Source: Paracoccaceae bacterium (GTDB lineage: Bacteria > Pseudomonadota > Alphaproteobacteria > Rhodobacterales > Rhodobacteraceae). From it: a stretch of 12,806 nucleotides of DNA. Under the pieces are notes generated by a model. The model did not search any database, had not been told where the DNA came from, and worked only from the letters and a program-made list of their open reading frames with translations. Location of the stretch: assembly GCA_024304875.1 (NCBI GenBank), contig JAMWZF010000056.1, forward strand, positions 1 to 12,806, written 5' to 3'. Of the stretch, positions 6,613 through 12,806 are shown piece after piece (position 1 is the stretch's first letter; each line of letters opens with the position of its first letter). Both the position numbers and the translations under genes were made by a program.

Positions 6613-7533
6613 ATGACCAAATCCGTTCTCCTCGTCGATCCCGAGACGAACCTCGACATCATCAAGGGCCTGGCCAGCGCCGTGCGGGTCCAGATCCTCA
6701 AGGCGCTGGGCACCGGCGGGGCGATGAACGTCAACCAGATCGCCGAGGCGCTGAAGCTGCCGCAGTCGACGGTCTCGTCCAACCTTCAGTTGCTGGAGGA
6801 CGTGGGCCTCGTCACCAGCCGGGTCCAGAAGGCCCGCAAGGGCAGCCAGAAGATCTGCGAGACGGCGTTCTCCGAGATCCTCGTCGGCTTCCGCGACAGC
6901 GCGCCCGCGCCGGAGAAGAGCGAGATCGAGGTCTCCATGCCCATCGGCCTCTACACCCGCTGCGAGGTGTCGGAGCCCTGCGGCCTGTGTTCCGCGGACG
7001 GCGTCATCGGCCTGCTGGACGTGCCCGGCACCTTCCTCGAGCCCGAACGGATGCGGGCGGGCCTGCTCTGGTTCAACCACGGCTACGTCGAATACCAGTT
7101 CCCCAACAACGCCAAGCTGCGCGACCGCAAGGTCAGCGAGATCGAATTCTCGATGGAGCTGAGTTCCGAGGTGCCCGGAACCAGCCCGGACTGGCCCTCC
7201 GACATCACGCTCGAGGTCAACGGCGTCGAGATCGCGACCTGGACCTCGCCCGGCGACTACGGCGACAAGCGGGGGGTCTATACGCCCGAATGGTGGAAGC
7301 TGAGCGGCTCGCAGTACGGCAAGCTCAAGACCTGGCGGATCAACGGCGGCGGATCCTACGTCGACGGGATGCGGGTGTCGGACGTCACGCTCGCCGACAT
7401 CGACATGGACAGCCACCGGTCGATTCGCATGCGGATCGGCGTGCACGAGGACGCCGCGCATCCCGGCGGCATGAACATCTTCGGCCGGGGCTTTGGAAAC
7501 TATGACCAGGACATCGTGATGCGGATGCGCTGA
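6613..7533 (+). CDS. ArsR-type winged-helix regulator with large C-terminal beta-rich domain (COG4189-like)
   Basis: The N-terminal ~90 residues are a winged helix-turn-helix of the ArsR/SmtB type: LASAVRVQILKALG (20-33), then NQIAEALKLPQSTVSSNLQLLEDVGLV (41-67) with the recognition helix near QSTVSSNLQLL, then a wing with basic residues. Ordinary ArsR proteins stop at about 100-120 residues, whereas this one has 306. The C-terminal ~200 residues alternate hydrophobic and polar residues with many Trp, Tyr and Gly (WFNHGYVEYQFPN, EWWKLSGSQYG, GGMNIFGRGFGNYDQ), suggesting a beta-sandwich that could bind sugar. Cys117, Cys123 and Cys126 form a C-x5-C-x2-C cluster at the start of that domain. No clear ribosome binding site precedes the ATG, so translation may be weak or leaderless. 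Being directly ahead of the arabinofuranosidase suggests it controls this locus; that role is inference. Confidence 0.8.
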   Translation: MTKSVLLVDPETNLDIIKGLASAVRVQILKALGTGGAMNVNQIAEALKLPQSTVSSNLQLLEDVGLVTSRVQKARKGSQKICETAFSEILVGFRDSAPAPEKSEIEVSMPIGLYTRCEVSEPCGLCSADGVIGLLDVPGTFLEPERMRAGLLWFNHGYVEYQFPNNAKLRDRKVSEIEFSMELSSEVPGTSPDWPSDITLEVNGVEIATWTSPGDYGDKRGVYTPEWWKLSGSQYGKLKTWRINGGGSYVDGMRVSDVTLADIDMDSHRSIRMRIGVHEDAAHPGGMNIFGRGFGNYDQDIVMRMR

Positions 7534-7569
7534 CGCGGTGGGTTGACGCAGGCCCGTTTATCCCTGAAC

Positions 7570-7607
7570 GTATCGGAAAGACCGGTTCAAACCGGCAAAT
7601 CGGATAC
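7570..7607. promoter_or_regulatory. nested dyad-symmetric operator candidate upstream of the arabinofuranosidase gene
   Basis: The inner repeat CCGGTT-CA-AACCGG (7582-7595) and the outer repeat GTATC (7570-7574) with GATAC (7603-7607) share exactly the same centre between 7588 and 7589. GA/TC inside the outer arms (7576-7577 and 7600-7601) also pair. This gives 13 matched positions of 19. It ends 16 bases before the ATG and just ahead of the ribosome binding site, so occupancy could block initiation. A related site lies at 9138-9175. The likely binder is the 6613-7533 regulator. Confidence 0.6.
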
Positions 7608-7623
7608 ATAAGGGAGGAACGCG

Positions 7624-9132
7624 ATGGAAGCCCGGGTCACCGCGCACGCGCATTATACGATTTCGGACATCGACAAGCGGCTCTACGGGTCGTTCCTCGA
7701 GCACCTGGGCCGGGCGGTCTATACCGGCATCTACGAACCGGACCATCCGACGGCGGACGACAGCGGCATGCGCAAGGACGTGATCGACCTCGTCCGCGAG
7801 CTGGACACCCCGATCTGCCGCTATCCGGGCGGCAACTTCGTCTCGGCCTACAACTGGGAGGACGGCATCGGGCCGAAGGACGAGCGCCCGGTGCGGCTCG
7901 ACCTCGCCTGGCGGACGCTGGAATCGAACCAGGTCGGCATCCACGAATTCGCCGACTGGGCCGAGAAGGCGGGTACTGAGATGATGCTGGCCCTCAACCT
8001 CGGCTCCCGCGGGCTCGACGAGGCGCGCGCCTTCGTCGAATACGTCAACCATCCCGGCGGCAGCTACTGGTCGGACCTGCGGAAGAAGAACGGCCGCGCC
8101 GACCCCTGGGGCGTCAAGCTCTGGTGCCTCGGGAACGAGATGGACGGCCCCTGGCAGGTCGGCCACAAGTCCGCCGCCGAATACGGCCACCTGGCGAACG
8201 AGACGGCCAAGGCCCTGCGCGGCTTCGACAAGTCGCTGGAACTGGTCGTCTGCGGGTCGTCCCATTCCAAGATGCCGACCTACCCCCAGTGGGAGGCGAC
8301 GGTGCTTGAAGAGACCTACGACCAGGTCGATTACATCTCGCTCCACATGTATTTCGAGAACTACGAGAAGAACACGGCCGAATACCTCGCCCTGCCGGAG
8401 ACGCTCGACCGCTACATCGGCACCGTCTCGGGCGTGATCGACTTCATCAAGGGCAAGAAGCGGTCCAAGAAGGACGTGAAGATCAGCTTCGACGAGTGGA
8501 ACGTCTGGTACCACGAGCGCGAATCCGACGCCAAGCGGATGGCCGAGTGGAACTGGCCGCACGCGCCGGTCCTGCTCGAGGACATCTACAACTTCGAGGA
8601 CGTGCTTCAGGTCGGCTGCATCCTGAACACCTTCATCCGCCGGTCCGACGTGGTGCGCATCGCCTGCATCGCCCAGCTGGTGAACGTGATCGCGCCGATC
8701 ATGACGGCCCCCGGCGGCGCGGCGTGGAAGCAGACGATCTACCATCCCTTCCACCTCGCCTCGCGCTTCGGCCGGGGCACGGCGCTGCGGCTCGACGTGG
8801 ACTGCCCGACGTATGACGCGGATGCTGCCGCCGGTGTCAGCTACCTCGACATCGCGGGGGTGCATGACGGCGACGCCGGAACGCTCACCTTCTTCGCGAT
8901 CAACCGCAACGGCACCGAGCCGATGGAGGTCAGCCTCGGGCTGGAGCGGTTCGGGGACGCCAGGACAGTCGAGCACACGCTGATCAAGCACGACGACCTG
9001 GAGGCGACGAATACCATGGAGGCGCCGGACAACGTGGCGCCGGTCAAGGGGGAGGGGGCCAAGATCGACGGAGGCGATCTGAAGCTGACCCTGCCGCCCT
9101 ACAGCTACTCGATGATCCGGGTCAGCCTGTAG
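7624..9132 (+). CDS. intracellular alpha-L-arabinofuranosidase, GH51
   Basis: This enzyme releases terminal alpha-L-arabinofuranosyl residues from arabinan, arabinoxylan or arabinogalactan fragments by a retaining mechanism. The GH51 (beta/alpha)8 barrel spans about residues 15-370. The acid/base is Glu172 in WCLGNEMDGPW and the nucleophile is Glu291 in SFDEWNVWY, nearly the numbering of the Geobacillus enzyme (E175, E294). RLYGSFLEHLGRAVYTGIYEP (19-39) and RYPGGNFVSAYNWEDGIGP (66-84) are highly typical. A C-terminal beta domain follows, ending LPPYSYSMIRVSL. The length of 502 is normal. There is no signal peptide, so it works in the cytoplasm on imported oligosaccharides, consistent with the ABC importer downstream. 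The ATG has a strong GGGAGG (7612-7617) upstream. The name abfA is used for such genes, but the family call is firmer than the symbol. Confidence 0.95.
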   Translation: MEARVTAHAHYTISDIDKRLYGSFLEHLGRAVYTGIYEPDHPTADDSGMRKDVIDLVRELDTPICRYPGGNFVSAYNWEDGIGPKDERPVRLDLAWRTLESNQVGIHEFADWAEKAGTEMMLALNLGSRGLDEARAFVEYVNHPGGSYWSDLRKKNGRADPWGVKLWCLGNEMDGPWQVGHKSAAEYGHLANETAKALRGFDKSLELVVCGSSHSKMPTYPQWEATVLEETYDQVDYISLHMYFENYEKNTAEYLALPETLDRYIGTVSGVIDFIKGKKRSKKDVKISFDEWNVWYHERESDAKRMAEWNWPHAPVLLEDIYNFEDVLQVGCILNTFIRRSDVVRIACIAQLVNVIAPIMTAPGGAAWKQTIYHPFHLASRFGRGTALRLDVDCPTYDADAAAGVSYLDIAGVHDGDAGTLTFFAINRNGTEPMEVSLGLERFGDARTVEHTLIKHDDLEATNTMEAPDNVAPVKGEGAKIDGGDLKLTLPPYSYSMIRVSL

Positions 9133-9137
9133 GCTTC

Positions 9138-9175
9138 ATATCAGAGATGCCGGTACATACCGTCACTTCTGTTGC
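9138..9175. promoter_or_regulatory. second dyad-symmetric operator candidate, upstream of the binding-protein gene
   Basis: CGGTA-CA-TACCG (9151-9162) is a perfect 5-bp inverted repeat with the same CA centre as the site at 7570-7607. Aligned over 38 bases the two sites agree at 25 positions, including TATC.GA on the left flank at the same distance. It begins 6 bases after the arabinofuranosidase stop and its right edge overlaps the candidate -35 box at 9172. Confidence 0.5.
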
Positions 9176-9199
9176 GCGAATCCGTTCATCGGATAAAGT
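9172..9199 (+). promoter_or_regulatory. candidate sigma-70-type promoter for the ABC importer operon
   Basis: TTGCGC (9172-9177) and TAAAGT (9194-9199) are separated by 16 bases. Both are imperfect boxes, but they stand out in this GC-rich DNA. A promoter here would let the importer be transcribed separately from the upstream gene, under the overlapping operator candidate. Confidence 0.35.
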
Positions 9200-9207
9200 A
9201 TGACTTA

Positions 9208-9222
9208 GCCGGGGAAACCGGC
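9208..9222 (+). other. small hairpin in the leader of the binding-protein gene
   Basis: GCCGG-GGAAA-CCGGC is a perfect 5-bp stem with a 5-base loop, ending 5 bases before the ribosome binding site GGGAGGAG (9228-9235). It would lie in the 5' leader if transcription starts near 9205. It could stabilise the mRNA or affect ribosome access; it is too short for a terminator and has no T-run. Confidence 0.3.
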
Positions 9223-9240
9223 GATTAGGGAGGAGACCTG

Positions 9241-10509
9241 ATGAAACATCTGACGAAAATGACCGTCGGCGCCGTTGCGCTGGCCGGGCTCTCGGCGACC
9301 AGTGCCGTGGCCCAGGAAACCGTTGTCTGGTGGGACTTTCTCGCCGGCGGCGACGGCGTGCGCATGCAGCAGCTGATCGAGGACTTCAACGCCGCCCACG
9401 AAGGCGAGATCGTCATCGACGCCACCACCCTCGAATGGGGCGTGCCCTTCTACACCAAGGTGCAGACCTCGGTCGCGGTCGGTGAAGCCCCCGACATCAT
9501 GACCTACCACGCCAGCCGCATCCCGCTGGCCGTCGACCAGAACCTCCTCAGCGAGATCACGCCCGAGGACTTCGAGGCGATGGGCCTCAGCCAGGACGAC
9601 TACGCCGCCGCCACCTGGGACGCGGTCACCGTCGATGGCGCGCAATACGCGGTGCCGCTCGATACGCATCCGATCGTCCTCTACTACAACAAGGACCTGC
9701 TCGAAGCCGCCGGCCGCCTGAACGAGGACGGCACGCCGATGGGCATGGACAGCCTCGAGGGCTTCAACGAGACCCTGCAGGCCTTGAAGGACAACGGCGT
9801 CGCCTATCCGCTGGGCTCGGTCACCGCCGACGGCAACTTCATGTTCCGCACCATCTACTCGCTGATGGGCCAGCAGGACGGCGAGCTGATGACCGACGGC
9901 GAATTCCTGGCCGGCGACAACGCCGAGAAGCTGACCAACGCCCTGACCGTGCTGGCCAACTGGACGAACGACGGCCTGCAGTCGACCTACACCGACTACC
10001 CGGCGACCGTCGCGCTCTTCACCTCGGGTGAGGCGGCGATGATGATCAACGGCGTCTGGGAGGTGCCGACGATGGTCGACGCCTACGAGCAGGGCAACCT
10101 GTTCGAATGGGGCGCGGTCGAACTGCCGGTCATCTTCGACCACCCCTCGACCTACGCCGACAGCCACGTCTTCGCGATCCCGAACGGCAACGACATGTCC
10201 CCCGAAAAGCGGGCCGCCGTTCTGGAAGTGATGAGCTGGATCAGCCAGAACTCGCTGTTCTGGGCCACCGCCGGCCACATCCCGGCCTACGGTCCGGTGA
10301 CCCAGTCCGAGGACTACGCCGCGATGGAGCCCAACGCGACCTACTCCTCGCTGACCGAGAACATGATCTTCGATCCCAAGACGCCGCTGGCCGGTGTCGC
10401 CGGGCCGATCTTCGACGTGATGTCCACCTACTTCGTGCCGACCCTGAACGGAGAGATGGACCCCGCCGAGGCGGTCGAGGAGATCAAGTACGAGCTCAAC
10501 GATCTCTGA
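9241..10509 (+). CDS. sugar ABC transporter substrate-binding protein (CUT1/family 1)
   Basis: This is a periplasmic solute-binding lipid-free receptor for an ABC importer. The Sec signal peptide is clear: KHLTK, a hydrophobic stretch (about 8-20) and AVA|QE with likely cleavage after residue 24. No lipobox cysteine is present. The mature part has the family 1 architecture: VVWWDFLAGGDG at the start, GEAPDIMTYHAS (81-92), then YYNKDLLEAAG (148-158) and a Trp/Tyr-rich C-terminal lobe, with aromatic residues that may stack on sugars. The total of 422 residues is normal. A strong GGGAGGAG precedes the ATG. It is followed by two permeases and an ATPase, and preceded by a cytoplasmic arabinofuranosidase, so arabinose-containing oligosaccharides or arabinofuranosides are the best substrate guess. 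The exact ligand cannot be read from sequence. Confidence 0.92.
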   Translation: MKHLTKMTVGAVALAGLSATSAVAQETVVWWDFLAGGDGVRMQQLIEDFNAAHEGEIVIDATTLEWGVPFYTKVQTSVAVGEAPDIMTYHASRIPLAVDQNLLSEITPEDFEAMGLSQDDYAAATWDAVTVDGAQYAVPLDTHPIVLYYNKDLLEAAGRLNEDGTPMGMDSLEGFNETLQALKDNGVAYPLGSVTADGNFMFRTIYSLMGQQDGELMTDGEFLAGDNAEKLTNALTVLANWTNDGLQSTYTDYPATVALFTSGEAAMMINGVWEVPTMVDAYEQGNLFEWGAVELPVIFDHPSTYADSHVFAIPNGNDMSPEKRAAVLEVMSWISQNSLFWATAGHIPAYGPVTQSEDYAAMEPNATYSSLTENMIFDPKTPLAGVAGPIFDVMSTYFVPTLNGEMDPAEAVEEIKYELNDL

Positions 10510-10531
10510 TCGTCTGACCTGACGCCTCCCC

Positions 10532-10567
10532 GGGCGGGCACGGCCAACCAGATGGCCGTGCCCGTCC
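10532..10567 (+). other. strong intercistronic stem-loop between binding protein and permease genes
   Basis: The arms 10532-10546 and 10553-10567 pair over 15 positions (14 Watson-Crick and one G-U) around a 6-base ACCAGA loop. The stem sits 22 bases after the binding-protein stop and 9 bases before the permease ribosome binding site GGAG (10576-10579). No T-run follows. This fits the known arrangement in binding-protein operons where a hairpin protects the upstream mRNA or limits read-through, so that the binding protein is made in excess of the membrane subunits. Confidence 0.75.
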
Positions 10568-10586
10568 CACCCAACGGAGACGAGCC

Positions 10587-11468
10587 ATGATCCGCGATGC
10601 ACGGAAAGAATGGGGGATCGCCCTCCTGCTGATCGCACCGTTCCTCGCGATCTACGGGCTGGTGTTCATCTACCCCACCATCGACATGTTCCTGCTGTCG
10701 TTCACCGACGCGCCGCTGATCGGCGAGGGGGACTACGTCGGGACCGAGAACTACACCCGCCTCGTCGACGACCGCCGCTTCGGCACCGCCTTCTGGAACA
10801 CCGCCTATTTCGTGGCCCTCAGCGTCGTGCCCGGCACCGCGGTGGCCCTCTTCATCGCACTCGCCGTCAGCCGCCTCTCGGGCCGCTTCCAGGCCCTGAT
10901 CCTGGCGATGTTCTTCCTGCCCTACATCCTGCCCGTCTCGGTCATCTACCTGATCTGGGACTGGACGATGAACTTCCAGTTCGGCATCGCCATGCACGTC
11001 TACGACCTGCTGGGGATCGAGCGGATCCCGGTCTTCAAGACCACCACCTGGTTCATCCCCGCCGTCGCCTTCATCACCATCTGGTGGACCTGCGGCTTCA
11101 ACATCCTGCTGTTCCTCGCGGGCCTGCGCGCCATCCCGACCGAGATCTACGAGGCCGCGTCCCTCGACAATGCCGGCCGCTGGCGGACCTTCTCCCGCGT
11201 GACCTGGCCGCTGCTCTGGCCGATCACCGCCCTCAACCTGACGATCCAGCTGATCCTTCAGCTCAAGATCTTCGACCAGGTCTACCTGTTCAGCCAAGGC
11301 GGGCGGCCGAACGACAACCTCGTCATGGTCTACTACATCTTCCAGCGCGCCTTTCAGTCCAACCAGGGCGGCCGTGCCGCCGCGGTGGCGGTCGTGCTCT
11401 TCGGCATCGTCATCATCGTCTCGGTGCTGAACTTCCAGATCATGCGGCTCGCGGGGAGAAAGCAATGA
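10587..11468 (+). CDS. sugar ABC transporter permease, MalF/UgpA type
   Basis: This is an inner-membrane subunit of the CUT1-type importer. The 293-residue protein shows about six hydrophobic segments (near 10-38, 70-95, 102-124, 155-178, 207-226 and 264-283). The cytoplasmic EAA loop, which docks onto the ATPase, is EAASLDNAGRWRTFSRVTWP (189-208), with Asn where many members have Gly. The N-terminal LLLIAPFLAIYGLVFIYPTI and the FTDAPL element are typical of this subunit. The ATG has GGAG 7 bases upstream. Its stop overlaps the next permease start as ATGA, indicating coupled translation of the heterodimer. Confidence 0.94.
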   Translation: MIRDARKEWGIALLLIAPFLAIYGLVFIYPTIDMFLLSFTDAPLIGEGDYVGTENYTRLVDDRRFGTAFWNTAYFVALSVVPGTAVALFIALAVSRLSGRFQALILAMFFLPYILPVSVIYLIWDWTMNFQFGIAMHVYDLLGIERIPVFKTTTWFIPAVAFITIWWTCGFNILLFLAGLRAIPTEIYEAASLDNAGRWRTFSRVTWPLLWPITALNLTIQLILQLKIFDQVYLFSQGGRPNDNLVMVYYIFQRAFQSNQGGRAAAVAVVLFGIVIIVSVLNFQIMRLAGRKQ

Positions 11469-12307
11469 ACGCCCAATCCGCCCGCCGCTTCAACGTCATC
11501 GGCGCCGTCCTGTCGGTCCTGACGGTCCTCGCCGCCGTCCTCTGGGCCTTCCCGATCTACTGGGGGATCGTCTCGTCCCTCAAGCCCGAGGACGAGGTCG
11601 TTCGGCCCTACATCGAGCTCTGGCCCGACAACCTGACGTTCAGCCACTACGTCCACGCGATCACCCAGACCCAGATCGGGCGGTGGTACCTCAATTCGGT
11701 GATCACCGCGGTCGGCACCACGGTGATCACCGTCTTCACCTCTCTGCTCTGCGGCTACGCGCTGTCGCAGCTGCGCTTTCCGGGGCGCCGGCCTCTCTAC
11801 TGGCTGATCCTCGCCAGCTTCATGGTCCCGACCCAGACGCTGATCATCAACCACTTCGTGCTGGTGGCGAACATGGGTCTGCTGAATTCCTGGGCCGGGA
11901 TCATCCTGCCGCAGCTGATCCACCCGGTCATCATCATCATCTACAAGCAGTTCTTCGACCAGATGCCCCGCGACTTCCGCGAGGCGGCGGCGATGGACAA
12001 CGCCTCAGAGCTGGCGATCCTGTTCAAGGTCTTCGTGCCGATGAACTGGGGGGTGACCACGGCGCTCGCCATCGTGACCTTCATCTGGTCGTGGAACGCC
12101 TTCCTCTGGCCCTTCCTCGCCGCGACGCGGACCGAGTGGATGACCATCACCGTCGGCATCACCCAGGTGAACGACGCCTTCGGGGTCTATTACGCCCGCG
12201 AACTCGCCGCCGCCGTCCTGGCCGGCCTGCCGGTGGCGCTGGCCTACCTTCTGTTCCAGCGCCGGGTGACACAGGCGATCACGCTCTCGGCCGGGATCAA
12301 GGGGTAG
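11465..12307 (+). CDS. sugar ABC transporter permease, MalG/UgpE type
   Basis: This is the second membrane subunit of the importer, 280 residues, typical of the MalG-like partner. The hydrophobic segments lie near 12-30, 82-103, 112-135, 144-160, 198-218 and 247-264. The EAA loop is EAAAMDNASELAILFKVFVP (173-192), again with Asn at the usual Gly position as in its partner. SSLKPEDEVV (37-46), YLNSVITAVGTTV and the C-terminal LSAGIKG are standard for the family. The ATG at 11465 overlaps the first permease stop by 4 bases (ATGA). The long open frame upstream of this start is only a shadow of the first permease. Confidence 0.94.
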   Translation: MNAQSARRFNVIGAVLSVLTVLAAVLWAFPIYWGIVSSLKPEDEVVRPYIELWPDNLTFSHYVHAITQTQIGRWYLNSVITAVGTTVITVFTSLLCGYALSQLRFPGRRPLYWLILASFMVPTQTLIINHFVLVANMGLLNSWAGIILPQLIHPVIIIIYKQFFDQMPRDFREAAAMDNASELAILFKVFVPMNWGVTTALAIVTFIWSWNAFLWPFLAATRTEWMTITVGITQVNDAFGVYYARELAAAVLAGLPVALAYLLFQRRVTQAITLSAGIKG

Positions 12308-12311
12308 GCGC

Positions 12312-12344
12312 ATGCAATTCAACACACCGAAAGGGACCACCTGA
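12312..12344 (+). CDS. possible 10-codon leader ORF coupled to the ATPase gene
   Basis: ATG at 12312 opens a 10-residue frame (MQFNTPKGTT) whose stop TGA overlaps the ATPase start as TGATG. AAGGGG (about 12298-12303) lies a sensible distance upstream as a ribosome binding site. It could serve to pass ribosomes to the ATPase start. It could equally be a chance frame, as the ATPase has its own AAAGGG (12330-12335). Confidence 0.25.
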   Translation: MQFNTPKGTT

Positions 12345-12806
12345 TGGCCGAGATCGTTCTGGACAAGGTCTCCAAGGGCTTCGGCGCCGTGACCGTGATC
12401 GACAGCCTGTCGCTCGACATCGCGGCGGGAGAGTTCGTCGTCTTCCTCGGCCCCTCGGGGTCGGGCAAGTCCACCCTCCTGCGGATGATCGCGGGGCTGG
12501 AGACCGTGGACAAGGGCCGCATCCTGATCGGCGACCGCGAGGTGCAGACCCTCGCTCCCGGCCAGAGGGACGTGGCGATGGTGTTCCAGAACTACGCCCT
12601 CTATCCCCACATGACCGTGCGCGAGAACATGGTCTTCGGCCTCAAGAACGTGAAGATGGGCCAGTCCGAGATCGACCGCCGGGTGACCGAGGCGGCCCGC
12701 ATCCTCGAGATGGAGCAGCTGCTCGACCGCCGCCCCTCGCAGCTCTCGGGCGGGCAGCGCCAGCGGGTCGCCATCGGCCGCGCCATCGTGCGCGAACCCG
12801 CGGCCT
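12344..12806 (+). CDS. sugar ABC transporter ATPase, UgpC/MsmX/MalK type (3' end outside window)
   Basis: This is the energising subunit of the importer; only the first 154 residues are present. It has Walker A GPSGSGKST (36-44), the Q-loop Gln82 in VFQNYALYPHMTV and the ABC signature LSGGQRQRVAIGRA (134-147). The window ends just before Walker B. The A-loop position is probably Phe13 in SKGFGAV, where these ATPases usually have an aromatic. AAAGGG precedes the ATG by 8 bases. Members of this subfamily usually have about 350 residues with a C-terminal regulatory (TOBE) domain and may be shared between several sugar importers. Its place after two permeases makes this the cognate ATPase. Confidence 0.95.
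   Translation, partial: MAEIVLDKVSKGFGAVTVIDSLSLDIAAGEFVVFLGPSGSGKSTLLRMIAGLETVDKGRILIGDREVQTLAPGQRDVAMVFQNYALYPHMTVRENMVFGLKNVKMGQSEIDRRVTEAARILEMEQLLDRRPSQLSGGQRQRVAIGRAIVREPAA

Noticed and set aside
7543..7548. TTGACG as the -35 box for the arabinofuranosidase gene
   Set aside because: No acceptable -10 box lies 16-18 bases downstream; the nearest AT-rich hexamers are at wrong spacing.
7558..8991. Long - strand frame opposite the arabinofuranosidase
   Set aside because: A GC-rich shadow frame; the + strand protein has full GH51 motifs and a strong ribosome binding site.
9182..9195. Possible further operator copy (CCGTTCATCGGATA)
   Set aside because: It shares TTCA and TCGGATA with the 7570-7607 site, but at different spacing and without dyad symmetry.
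9205..10638. Long - strand frame opposite the binding protein
   Set aside because: A shadow frame with Val/Asp/Gly/His-rich composition; the + strand has a signal peptide and family motifs.
10610..11464. In-frame upstream extension of the second permease
   Set aside because: It overlaps the whole first permease in another frame; the ATGA overlap at 11465 and the homology start fix the true beginning.

Overview
The window looks like a chromosomal segment of an alphaproteobacterium, most likely of the Rhodobacterales/Roseobacter type. The reasons are a high GC content throughout, the pobA-pcaDCHGB gene order, a short PcaB, and intergenic elements containing GAGTATTT, which I recall as common in that group (from memory, not checked). 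No RNA genes, transposases, phage genes or CRISPR arrays are visible.

Region 1 (1-4031, + strand) is a tightly packed catabolic operon for 4-hydroxybenzoate and protocatechuate: the 3' end of pobA, then pcaD, pcaC, pcaH, pcaG and pcaB. Gaps are at most 40 bases and two junctions overlap. PobA hydroxylates 4-hydroxybenzoate to protocatechuate, PcaHG opens the ring, PcaB and PcaC lead to the enol-lactone, and PcaD gives 3-oxoadipate. The final CoA-transferase (pcaIJ) and a typical pcaF are not in the window, and neither is the regulator pcaQ. A compact hairpin and a large, nearly perfect inverted repeat follow the operon.

Region 2 (4256-6520) holds an AtoB/PhaA-type thiolase on the - strand, convergent with the pca operon, and a divergent purU (formyltetrahydrofolate deformylase) on the + strand. 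They share a 222-base upstream region.

Region 3 (6613-12806, + strand) is a sugar-utilisation locus. It holds an unusual ArsR-type winged-helix regulator with a large C-terminal beta-rich domain, a cytoplasmic GH51 alpha-L-arabinofuranosidase, and a complete CUT1-type ABC importer: binding protein, two permeases, and an ATPase cut by the window end. The likely logic is import of arabinose-containing oligosaccharides or arabinofuranosides followed by internal cleavage. The most interesting signal is a family of related dyad-symmetric sites ahead of the arabinofuranosidase (7570-7607) and the binding-protein gene (9138-9175), with a half-site ahead of the regulator itself (6561-6582). Together they suggest a local regulon read by the 6613-7533 protein.

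All functional calls rest on reading motifs and family resemblance by eye. No database search was possible.
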